A DNA stretch of 64,000 nucleotides from Marivita lacus (lineage in GTDB: Bacteria; Pseudomonadota; Alphaproteobacteria; Rhodobacterales; Rhodobacteraceae), in NCBI RefSeq assembly GCF_014637725.1, contig NZ_BMFC01000001.1:498632-562631 (forward strand), read 5' to 3'. Below, piece after piece: positions 1 to 7,038 of this stretch; the stretch's first letter is position 1; each line of letters opens with the position of its first letter. The translations under genes and the position numbers were made by a program. The notes below the pieces were generated by a model. The model saw only the letters and a list, made by a program, of their open reading frames with translations, ran no database searches and was not told where the DNA came from.

Positions 1-782
1 GGACGATTGACGACATCGACCAGATCGCGGGCAAGCGCGGCGACCGGCAGTCCAGCGCGGGCCAGCAAGAGGTCACGGCGGTGTTCATGGAGGCGTTCGC
101 GGGGGCCAATACGGTGGTGCGGGGGAACTGCACGTTCGGCATGTTCTCGAACTTTCCCGAGAACGTGGATGATGCGTTGCGGCAGCGGGCGGGGGCGCGG
201 TTTCTTGTGGACGGGCCGCAGACGCGGGAGGATTACATCGACATCCTCGCGCTCTTGATGGGGCGCAAGCACGACATCCCGCTGGGCGATCACGAGCTTT
301 ATGCGGCGCAAGCCATCCAGAAGGCGGTGGCGGCGTCGTTCGCGTCGCACAATCGGCCCAAGGAGCCGGGGCTTTTGGAGGTGTTCGACCGGGTGTCGTC
401 GCAGATCGGCGCGCTCGACACGATTGCCAAGATGGGCACCTATCTCAAGGCCATTCAGGAGGCCGACCCGCGCTTTACGGGCCGCGCGATCAAGAACATC
501 ACCGACGCGGTGAAGGTCCGCGCGATGGATTTCGAGTTGCCGGATGACTGGATGGAGCAGCCGGATCTGTTCCTGTTCAAACCGTATGACGAGAAGGCCG
601 CGATGATCGAGGAATTGCGGCGGCCGATCACGACTCAAATGGTGATCCAGGAGATCAACCGCTACGCGGATTCCGAGTTCAGGTACGCGGACAAGTCGGA
701 TGAGGTGGCGATCGAGGGGATGGTGCGGGACTTCGGGCGTCAGGAAGAGGCGAAGAAGAGATGGTTGGAGGGGAAGGGGTGA
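1..782 (+). CDS. AAA+ ATPase, C-terminal part (5' end outside window)
   Basis: The reading frame is open from base 3 at the window edge, so the N-terminus and Walker A lie outside. The visible part opens with a Walker B-like TIDDIDQI, followed by a sensor-1-like FSNFPEN and an Arg-finger-like LRQRAGARF, in the order found in AAA+ ATPases of the classic FtsH/Cdc48-type fold. A helical C-terminal region of about 180 residues follows. It is the first of a run of tightly packed + strand genes. The next gene overlaps its stop by four bases (GTGA), suggesting coupled translation. The exact role is unknown; such ATPases remodel protein complexes. Confidence 0.75.
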   Translation, partial: TIDDIDQIAGKRGDRQSSAGQQEVTAVFMEAFAGANTVVRGNCTFGMFSNFPENVDDALRQRAGARFLVDGPQTREDYIDILALLMGRKHDIPLGDHELYAAQAIQKAVAASFASHNRPKEPGLLEVFDRVSSQIGALDTIAKMGTYLKAIQEADPRFTGRAIKNITDAVKVRAMDFELPDDWMEQPDLFLFKPYDEKAAMIEELRRPITTQMVIQEINRYADSEFRYADKSDEVAIEGMVRDFGRQEEAKKRWLEGKG

Positions 783-1099
783 CGCTGTTTTCCGTCTTCA
801 CGTTTGCCCTGATACTTGGCCTTTGCTTTGCTCTGCCTTCCGCACTGCCGGTGCGCCGTGACGCAACATGGAAAGGTTTGAAACGCTTTGCTCTCAGCGC
901 ATTTGGGATTGGGATTATACTCGGACTTGCGAACTGGACGTATTTTCGTATTTCGGGCGACCCGGTTTTGGGACGTAGTTTCTCGTCCAACATGATCTTT
1001 TCTTGGGTGGGATCCGCCATACTTTGGGCACCTCTCCTTGCTATTCGTGTCATTCAGATTGCTGCCCGCGAAAGGCAGAGCTTGGAGGGGAACGGATGA
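779..1099 (+). CDS. Small membrane protein, unknown function
   Basis: This 106-residue protein has three hydrophobic stretches (about residues 2-20, 38-54 and 75-93), so it is probably an inner-membrane protein. I chose GTG 779 because GGAGGGG lies five bases upstream and the start overlaps the previous stop; ATG 761 in the same frame is possible but has a poorer ribosome site. It ends in an ATGA overlap with the HEPN-like gene. Its base composition is clearly lower in GC than the flanking genes, as is the next gene's, which suggests the pair arrived together. I recognise no family. Confidence 0.6.
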   Translation: MTLFSVFTFALILGLCFALPSALPVRRDATWKGLKRFALSAFGIGIILGLANWTYFRISGDPVLGRSFSSNMIFSWVGSAILWAPLLAIRVIQIAARERQSLEGNG

Positions 1100-1851
1100 A
1101 TGGTGAACATCCTCTCTGGGCTGCGGGTCCTGCAGAACTATTGCAACATGGTATTTCACTGATTTCCGAGCAGTCAGATGCAAAGCGTCGTATTGCAATG
1201 ATCTTGGTCGATAATGCAGCCGAGCTGACCATGCAGACCTATTTGACACTACCAAAACGGGTCACTGGTTTACAACTTTCTAGACGCGAGCGGGACGAGT
1301 ACTGCAAAAACTTTCCTAGTCTTTTGGATGGTATCGAACAACACGCCAGTGACAAAATCATTGGTTTGAACTTAGGGGAATTTGAGTGGTTTCATAGATT
1401 AAGGAATGAACTTTATCATCAAGGTAATGGCTTAACGATTGAACGAAAAAACGTCGAAGTTTACGCAGAGCTATGCGAAAAGCTCTTCGAAGCGCTCTTT
1501 GGCGTCGAATTGGAAATTGTGTTCCCGGAGAATTCACATGCTGAGCTTATTGGCGAGTTTTTCGATTCTTGGATCAAGATTGAACGCCTACTGGCCCAAT
1601 GGGCACAGAACGGCAGGCACTCTTCATCTTCAATGAATGTCGTATCTTTAAATGAAGAAGGAGAACTTTCAGCGGCAGTTGTGATGACCTTTTCTGAGGT
1701 TCAGAAAATTCGAAATCAATTGATACATGGCGAAGCAGAAGTGGACGAAATGCTCCGAGACACCAACATGACGAAGATAAAACTTGTCGAGCATGCGGTG
1801 TCAGAAATGGCTGCGAGAAAACGTCAAAGATCGCAGAGTGACGAAACATGA
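1096..1851 (+). CDS. Protein with two HEPN-like RNxxxH motifs
   Basis: This 251-residue soluble protein is mostly helical. It carries two RNxxxH motifs, RNELYH (residues 103-108) and RNQLIH (206-211), each inside a helical half. That pattern fits two fused HEPN domains. HEPN proteins with intact R-x4-6-H are often RNases of toxin-antitoxin or phage-defence systems, while others act as nucleotide-binding or regulatory modules. I could not match it to a named family. GC content is visibly lower than in the ATPase and DUF6638 genes. It overlaps both neighbours by ATGA, so the foreign-looking pair is translationally coupled to its hosts. The start at 1096 rather than an upstream codon is set by that overlap. 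Confidence 0.6.
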   Translation: MNGEHPLWAAGPAELLQHGISLISEQSDAKRRIAMILVDNAAELTMQTYLTLPKRVTGLQLSRRERDEYCKNFPSLLDGIEQHASDKIIGLNLGEFEWFHRLRNELYHQGNGLTIERKNVEVYAELCEKLFEALFGVELEIVFPENSHAELIGEFFDSWIKIERLLAQWAQNGRHSSSSMNVVSLNEEGELSAAVVMTFSEVQKIRNQLIHGEAEVDEMLRDTNMTKIKLVEHAVSEMAARKRQRSQSDET

Positions 1852-3182
1852 ACCGCCTCATCCAATCCGGCCTGATGTTCGGCAACCTGATCCATGTCAC
1901 CTCGCCGGCGCTCATCGAACGGTATAACAGGGCGCTCAAGCATCTCACGGGCAAGACCACGACCCAGACCGATTTCCACATCGACATTTCCGGCTTCTCG
2001 CCCGAGGTGGGGGACGAGTTGAACGATCCGCTCTACCTCAACCACAACGGGGTGAACCGGCAGTTCATTCTGCTGACGACGCAGCAGAAGACGGCGCCGC
2101 TGCTCGATGCAAAGTTCTCGACCTCGCGGGATATTCTGCGGCAGTTCATCGAGGCGAACGAGAGCCAGTTGTTCGCGCTCACCGCCAAGGATGCGGTGGC
2201 GGGGGAGTTGGTGAATACGGTGTTCGACGTCAGGAGCCCTGCGCGGCTGTTCGACATTCACACGATCAGGATCGAGGCCGACACGACCAGCGGCACGGTG
2301 CGCGATGCGGAAAAGCTGGGCGCGCTGGTGGATCGGTTCAAGACCGACCCTGACGGCTGGTTTGATGATGTGCTGATCGCAAAGATGATCGGCCTCGCCA
2401 AACGCACGGGCGATGTGGTGCGCAATCCGGTGCGGCTCAAGCAGATGGAGTTCCGCCAGGAGAACTTTCACACCAGTCATTTCGGCGGGATGTATGTGTT
2501 TCGGCAGGTGGAGCATCCGGCGGCGATCTGTGCCGGGGACGCGGTGCCGGGCTTGCCGATTGCCTATACGTTCACGTTGCAGGACCGGAACAAGGTGGCG
2601 AAGTTTCTGGACCTGAACGGGCTGGTGGAGCCGATCGTCAAGGCGCGCGGCATCGATTCAGGCGCGATCTTGCGGCAGAAGATGGACTTCATCGTCGTGG
2701 ATATCGCGCAGGAGGCCGAGATCGATCTGACGGGGGCCACGCGGCGGGACATTCGGGGGCTGGCCCGCAGATACTCGGACCGGTTGCCGCCCGAATGGCA
2801 CGCGCTGAACCAGCTGGTGCAATGGGCCGAGGGAGATGCAACATGGCCCCGGATCGCCAGTGATCACCCGGCCTATTTCTATACGCTGCGGGCCAGTGCG
2901 ACACCCGATGCGAGCCTCGTCAACATGCTGCTGTCGGAGTTGTCGCCCAAGGATATCCGGCAGCTCTATATCTGCCACAAGGAGGCGTTCTACGCCGCCT
3001 ATCGGGGCTGGACCGACACGAAACGCGCCTATGTGGTCGATTTCCTGACCCGCGAATACGTGGCGGACAAGGCGGGGGCGCGCGAGGCGCTGTTCGGGCA
3101 TGACGCGCCGCTTGAAGAACCGGCGCCAATCCGCGACGATGTGGTCGCGCGTGTTGGTCCCTGGGGCGCGGTTCGGAGGTAG
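1848..3182 (+). CDS. DUF6638-like protein
   Basis: This 444-residue protein has no signal peptide or membrane segment. It resembles the DUF6638 proteins that Rhodobacteraceae encode next to an AAA+ ATPase; I base this on recall of the family, not a search. No catalytic motif stands out. The start overlaps the preceding stop by four bases and the next gene begins three bases after the stop, so the five genes form one unit. GC content returns to the genome-like high level at its first codons, marking the right-hand edge of the low-GC insertion. A role as partner of the ATPase is inferred from position only. Confidence 0.6.
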   Translation: MNRLIQSGLMFGNLIHVTSPALIERYNRALKHLTGKTTTQTDFHIDISGFSPEVGDELNDPLYLNHNGVNRQFILLTTQQKTAPLLDAKFSTSRDILRQFIEANESQLFALTAKDAVAGELVNTVFDVRSPARLFDIHTIRIEADTTSGTVRDAEKLGALVDRFKTDPDGWFDDVLIAKMIGLAKRTGDVVRNPVRLKQMEFRQENFHTSHFGGMYVFRQVEHPAAICAGDAVPGLPIAYTFTLQDRNKVAKFLDLNGLVEPIVKARGIDSGAILRQKMDFIVVDIAQEAEIDLTGATRRDIRGLARRYSDRLPPEWHALNQLVQWAEGDATWPRIASDHPAYFYTLRASATPDASLVNMLLSELSPKDIRQLYICHKEAFYAAYRGWTDTKRAYVVDFLTREYVADKAGAREALFGHDAPLEEPAPIRDDVVARVGPWGAVRR

Positions 3183-3185
3183 CGT

Positions 3186-3452
3186 ATGTTGGCACTTGGG
3201 CGTCTGCTGGTTGTTGGGTTTCTTGTCCTGAGCGTGGTCTATATCTGTCTGTCGCTCTATTCCCGTGCGGTGCGGCGGGACAAGCTGGAACGCGAATGGG
3301 ACGAAGAGATCCAGACGGGCGACCGCGAGGCCTTTGTGAAGGCGGGGTTGCGCGACTATGACGGGTCGCTGCGGCGAAAGCTCATTCTGGGGGTGTATAT
3401 CGTGCCGCTGACGGTTATCTCTGTCATCATCTACTTGACGAATTTCCACTGA
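3186..3452 (+). CDS. Small two-helix membrane protein, unknown function
   Basis: This 88-residue protein has hydrophobic segments near residues 3-22 and 66-84 with a charged segment between them (RRDKLEREWDEEIQTGDRE), giving a hairpin topology with a charged loop. It starts three bases after the DUF6638-like gene and ends 12 bases before the next gene, so it belongs to the same operon. No function can be assigned. Confidence 0.65.
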   Translation: MLALGRLLVVGFLVLSVVYICLSLYSRAVRRDKLEREWDEEIQTGDREAFVKAGLRDYDGSLRRKLILGVYIVPLTVISVIIYLTNFH

Positions 3453-3464
3453 GGGGACGACGCC

Positions 3465-4109
3465 GTGGGGTATATCAAATGGGCCATCATCCTGACCTTC
3501 TGGGTGCTGTTCGCGTCGTTCCTGCATTACACGCTGCCGCAGCATGACGTGGCGCGGATCACAGATACCGAGGTGCGGCGCGTGGATCCGGGTGAGAACC
3601 GCTGGTTCTGGGCCTCGGCCGATGTTGGTACCGATGGGAGCCTGCCGAACCGGGACGTCTTTTTCATCTCTGCGGTGCGGTCGGGCGGCGATGTGATGGT
3701 CTACCGCAACGAGGATACAGGCTGGGGCTGGCCGCCCTATTTCAAGTTCGACACGTCGAACCTTCAGGCCGAAGCGGCGGACCTGCGTAGCACCTCGGCT
3801 GATCCGCAATGGGTGGTGATCAAGCATTACGGCTGGCGCAACGAGTTCTTCACCATTTTCCCCAACGCGATCAGCGTGCGCGCGGTGGACGGGCCGGATG
3901 TCCGGATCATCCCGTGGATCAACATCATCATCCTGACGCTGCTCGCGGCCTTGCTCTGGGCGATCTGGGTGCGTTGGCGGCGGTTCCGTATCGCGCGCAT
4001 CGACCCGGTTCTGGAAGACGTGGAAGAGGGGTTTGAATCGGTTGGAGACGGCATCGCCCGACGCCGCGGCGGGTTCCGTCGGTGGCTGGACAGCTGGAAG
4101 TCGAAGTAA
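3465..4109 (+). CDS. DUF1523-family membrane protein
   Basis: This 214-residue protein has an N-terminal membrane anchor (about residues 5-23) and a second helix near residues 147-167, with about 120 residues between them likely on the periplasmic side. The order of motifs (LPQHDVARIT, GWGWPPYFKFD, VIKHYGWR, SIFPNA-like) matches the DUF1523 proteins common in Rhodobacteraceae. The start is GTG 3465. It closes the operon; the next 140 bases are non-coding. Function unknown. Confidence 0.75.
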   Translation: MGYIKWAIILTFWVLFASFLHYTLPQHDVARITDTEVRRVDPGENRWFWASADVGTDGSLPNRDVFFISAVRSGGDVMVYRNEDTGWGWPPYFKFDTSNLQAEAADLRSTSADPQWVVIKHYGWRNEFFTIFPNAISVRAVDGPDVRIIPWINIIILTLLAALLWAIWVRWRRFRIARIDPVLEDVEEGFESVGDGIARRRGGFRRWLDSWKSK

Positions 4110-4249
4110 ACCCGTGCTTGCAAAAGCGCTGCGGTTTCGGCCATTTCTTTCACACGCATGCAGCGAGGGATGATGGCAGGTGCATCACATAATGATCCGG
4201 GTCGTAACTCAGCAGCCGTTGACCGGGGCGAAAAACGCGTGACGGCCTC
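4110..4249 (+). promoter_or_regulatory. Intergenic leader of the LacI regulator gene
   Basis: This gap precedes the lacI-type gene. It contains TTGCAAAAGCGCTG (about 4118-4131) with the AGCGCT core typical of LacI-family operators, but the arms are not symmetric. It could be a degenerate autoregulatory site. I see no clear terminator for the upstream operon. Confidence 0.25.
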
Positions 4250-5248
4250 GTGACGACGCCCCGCAAAGTCACCTCGCTTGACGTCGCCAAGCGTGCGGGG
4301 GTCAGTCGGTCCGCTGTCAGTCGGGTGTTCACTCCCGGTGCATCGGTGAGCGAACGCACCGCCGTGAAGGTGCGCGAGGCCGCGAATGCGCTTGGCTACC
4401 GGCCCAACGTGCTGGCACGCGCGATGCTGACCGGCAAAAGCAAGATCATCGGGCTGGTGGTGGCCTATCTCGACAACCATTTCTATCCCACGGTGCTGGA
4501 GCTCTTGTCCGAGGCACTGGAGCGCGAGGGCTATCACGTTCTGGTCTTCATGGCCGCACACGGGGCGGATGACATCGAAGGCATCGTGAGCCAGATCCTC
4601 GACTACCAGGTGGATGGCCTGGTTCTGGCTTCGGTCGCGCTGAGTTCCGATCTGGCGAAGCGCTGTCGCGCGTCGGGCGTGCCCGTTGTACTGTTCAACC
4701 GCAAGCTGGAGACAGAGGGCGAGTTGGCCGTGGTGTCCGACAACCGGATGGGCGGGCGTCTGGCGGCAGAGCATCTGATTGCGCTGGGACGCACCCGCAT
4801 CGGGCATATCGCCGGGTGGGAAGGCGCCAGCACGCAGCGAGACCGCGAGGCCGGGTTGATGGAGGGGCTCCGCGCGGCGGGGCTTGGTCTGTTCGCGCGG
4901 GAGGTCGGTGATTTCCGCCTGCCCCGCGCCAAGGACGCGACGCGGCGAATGTTCGACACGCCGGATCGCCCGGATGCGGTGTTCGTGGCGAATGACTACA
5001 TGGCGTTTGGCGTGATGGATGTGTTGCGGTCCGAACTCGGGCTGTCGGTTCCGGAAGACGTAGCGCTGATCGGGTTCGATGACGTGCCAAGTGCGGCTTG
5101 GCCCGCCTATGCGCTCACCACTATTCGTCAGGATGCGCAGGCGATGGTGACAACGGCAGTCGATGTGCTTTTGTCGGAAATAAGCGCGGCCGAGGTGTCT
5201 GCCCCGGCTCCGCTCCCTGTTTCGTTGATCCGGCGCGGTTCGGCCTGA
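4250..5248 (+). CDS. LacI-family transcriptional regulator
   Basis: This 332-residue protein has the LacI layout: helix-turn-helix at residues 7-27 (SLDVAKRAGVSRSAVSRVF), hinge region to about residue 62 (NALGYRPNVLARAML), then a periplasmic-binding-protein-like sensor domain. The start is GTG 4250; no better upstream start exists in frame. It converges on soeC with a gap of only seven bases. A near-perfect LacI-type operator (9951-9966) lies just upstream of soeA, so the soe genes are a likely target. Regulators of taurine genes known to me are of the MocR/GntR type, so a LacI-type controller here would be unusual. The effector is unknown. Confidence 0.85.
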   Translation: MTTPRKVTSLDVAKRAGVSRSAVSRVFTPGASVSERTAVKVREAANALGYRPNVLARAMLTGKSKIIGLVVAYLDNHFYPTVLELLSEALEREGYHVLVFMAAHGADDIEGIVSQILDYQVDGLVLASVALSSDLAKRCRASGVPVVLFNRKLETEGELAVVSDNRMGGRLAAEHLIALGRTRIGHIAGWEGASTQRDREAGLMEGLRAAGLGLFAREVGDFRLPRAKDATRRMFDTPDRPDAVFVANDYMAFGVMDVLRSELGLSVPEDVALIGFDDVPSAAWPAYALTTIRQDAQAMVTTAVDVLLSEISAAEVSAPAPLPVSLIRRGSA

Positions 5249-5255
5249 CCGCTCT

Positions 5256-6128
5256 TCAGCGCATCCCGTAATAGAGCCCGACGACATGCTCGGCTTCTGC
5301 AAAGAACAGCCAGCGGGACACCAGCACTCCGGCGATGTGGCTGAGCAGGGCCAGCACCCCGAAGATGTGGGGATAGGGCAGAAGCAGCAGCAGGACAGGC
5401 ACCACCAGCATCAGCAGGAAGGCGATCATGCGCAGCTTGAGCGCATGTCTGCGACCGACCGTGTAGACCATCTCGTTAACCAGGTAGTTCGTGCCGGTGT
5501 GGGGCGGCTCGAAAGCGCGCACCGTGCCGATGCTGCCCAGCCCGGTGGCGGTCTTGAGATCGGTTCCGCTTTTTGCGAACCGTGTGTCTCCGGTTTTCCA
5601 CCAGAGCGCCTGAATCCCGCCCGCCACGAGGATCAGGATCAGGCCGATGGTCACCCGCCCCGACAGAAGCGCGCCACCCGCAACCGACAGCGCGATGAAG
5701 AGCGCCGAGGTCAGCCCGGTGTTCCAGCGCGGCACCGTCTTGAGCTGCGCGTAGATCATGGAGGTGGTGTAGACCGTCACAAGGCAGAAGAACGCACCGA
5801 TCTGGCCAAGGATGGCGAGGTGGATGTTCAGGAAGACCAGCATGAAGGCGTACAGGCCCATGGTCACCAGGGCGGCTACCGCAGCCCATGCCTCGCGGCT
5901 GAGCCAGCTTGTCTGCCACTGGGTGAACGCCTTGAGCGCGCGCTCGGGACGGCCCAGGTGGAAGGTTGACGACACCAATCCGCCCACGGCAAGCGCGTAG
6001 CCGATTGCGAAGAAGGCAAAGGCGACCCAACCGGTCGGCGGTGTCTGGTCGATCCCCAGCCAGAACAGCAGGCCAAGGCCAAGCCCGGAAAACGTGCTGA
6101 AGGCGATGATTGACGGAGCCGGATGCAT
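5256..6128 (-). CDS. soeC: Sulfite dehydrogenase membrane anchor, DmsC/NrfD type (SoeC)
   Basis: This 290-residue protein has about eight hydrophobic segments and the layout of DmsC-type anchors, which bind the iron-sulfur subunit on the cytoplasmic face and pass electrons to the quinone pool. A start at 6128 overlaps the soeB stop by one base (TGATG). A longer open frame upstream only reads the other strand phase of soeB and is not coding. Assignment to SoeC rather than a DMSO or polysulfide reductase anchor rests on the neighbouring xsc, pta and ackA genes and on a catalytic subunit that lacks a Tat signal. Confidence 0.8.
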   Translation of the reverse strand: MHPAPSIIAFSTFSGLGLGLLFWLGIDQTPPTGWVAFAFFAIGYALAVGGLVSSTFHLGRPERALKAFTQWQTSWLSREAWAAVAALVTMGLYAFMLVFLNIHLAILGQIGAFFCLVTVYTTSMIYAQLKTVPRWNTGLTSALFIALSVAGGALLSGRVTIGLILILVAGGIQALWWKTGDTRFAKSGTDLKTATGLGSIGTVRAFEPPHTGTNYLVNEMVYTVGRRHALKLRMIAFLLMLVVPVLLLLLPYPHIFGVLALLSHIAGVLVSRWLFFAEAEHVVGLYYGMR

Positions 6129-6877
6129 CAGAGTTTCTCCAGCGCTTTGTCGAGCCATCCCAGAAAGCCCTTTGGCTCTTGCACCACCGGGGCGAGCAGC
6201 GGGGCGAGGATGTCGATCTCTTCGTTCAGCCGATCCTTGGGGCGCGGCGGCAGGTATTTGTTGACGGGCTTGGTGCCTAGTTCCGGCATCAGGTCCATCC
6301 CGCCACGTTCCGCGACCAGCTGGCTCACGTCGCTGTCGGGATCGCCCAGATCCCCGAAGTGGCGGGCATTCGACGGACAGGTCCGTACGCAGGCAGGCAC
6401 GCGGTCTTCCTCGGGGAGGTTTTCGTTGTAGATGCGATCCACGCAGAGGGTGCATTTCTTCATGACACCTTCCGCCTTGTCCAGCTCGCGCGCACCGTAG
6501 GGGCAGGCCCAGGCACAGAGGCCGCAGCCGATGCAGTCTTTCTCGTTGACCAGAACGATCCCGTCCTCGGTGCGCTTGTAGCTGGCGCCGGTCGGGCAGA
6601 CGGTCACGCAGGGCGCGTCTTCGCAATGCAGGCAGGATTTCGGGAAGTGAACAAGCTGCGCCGGGCCAGTCTCGGGCTGCACTTCGTAGGAGTGGATGCG
6701 GTTCAGGAACGTACCGGAGGGGTCCGCGCCATAGGGATTCTGGTCGGACAGCGGCGCGCCGTAGTTTTCGGTGTTCCAGCCCTTGCAGGACACGACACAG
6801 GCATGACACCCGACGCAGGTGTCGAGGTCGATCACCAGTCCCATCTTGCGGTCGGTCTTTTCGGGAAGCTGCGTCAT
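6128..6877 (-). CDS. soeB: Sulfite dehydrogenase iron-sulfur subunit (SoeB)
   Basis: This 249-residue ferredoxin-type subunit has four cysteine clusters: C21/C24/C27/C31, C82/C85/C90/C94, C115/C118/C121/C125, and C142/C145 with C163/C167. These should hold four 4Fe-4S centres that carry electrons from the molybdenum subunit to SoeC. There is no signal peptide, which places it in the cytoplasm. The start at 6877 overlaps by ATGA the stop of the 54-residue protein gene upstream. DmsB-like subunits have the same layout, so the Soe name depends on context. Confidence 0.85.
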   Translation of the reverse strand: MTQLPEKTDRKMGLVIDLDTCVGCHACVVSCKGWNTENYGAPLSDQNPYGADPSGTFLNRIHSYEVQPETGPAQLVHFPKSCLHCEDAPCVTVCPTGASYKRTEDGIVLVNEKDCIGCGLCAWACPYGARELDKAEGVMKKCTLCVDRIYNENLPEEDRVPACVRTCPSNARHFGDLGDPDSDVSQLVAERGGMDLMPELGTKPVNKYLPPRPKDRLNEEIDILAPLLAPVVQEPKGFLGWLDKALEKL

Positions 6878-7038
6878 GTGCGGCGGTCCTCCGTCATCAT
6901 GTGTGTTGGCGTCTGGTGGAACCCGACCGGCTGCTCTGCTTCTTTGTCCCAGGTGGCGACAAACCAGATGAATGATGCGGCCATGCCGATCAGAACCACG
7001 GCAATCGCGATCAGAGTGGCTTTCATTGCGGCGTTCAT
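6874..7038 (-). CDS. 54-residue single-helix membrane protein within the soe operon
   Basis: I translated this gene by hand from the minus strand. It encodes 54 residues: a short MNAAMK lead, one hydrophobic helix (about residues 7-28), then a charged C-terminal tail ending DRRT. Its ATG overlaps the soeA stop (ATGA, 7035-7038) and its stop overlaps the soeB start (ATGA, 6874-6877), so all bases between soeA and soeB are used in coupled translation. This strongly suggests a real gene. The position suggests a small extra subunit or assembly factor of the sulfite dehydrogenase; that is inference. I know of no such subunit in described Soe or Dms enzymes. Confidence 0.75.
   Translation of the reverse strand: MNAAMKATLIAIAVVLIGMAASFIWFVATWDKEAEQPVGFHQTPTHMMTEDRRT

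Noticed and set aside
5256-6809. 517-codon minus-strand frame covering soeC and part of soeB
   Set aside because: Only the last 290 codons are soeC; the upstream part reads soeB out of phase and would need two overlapping genes.
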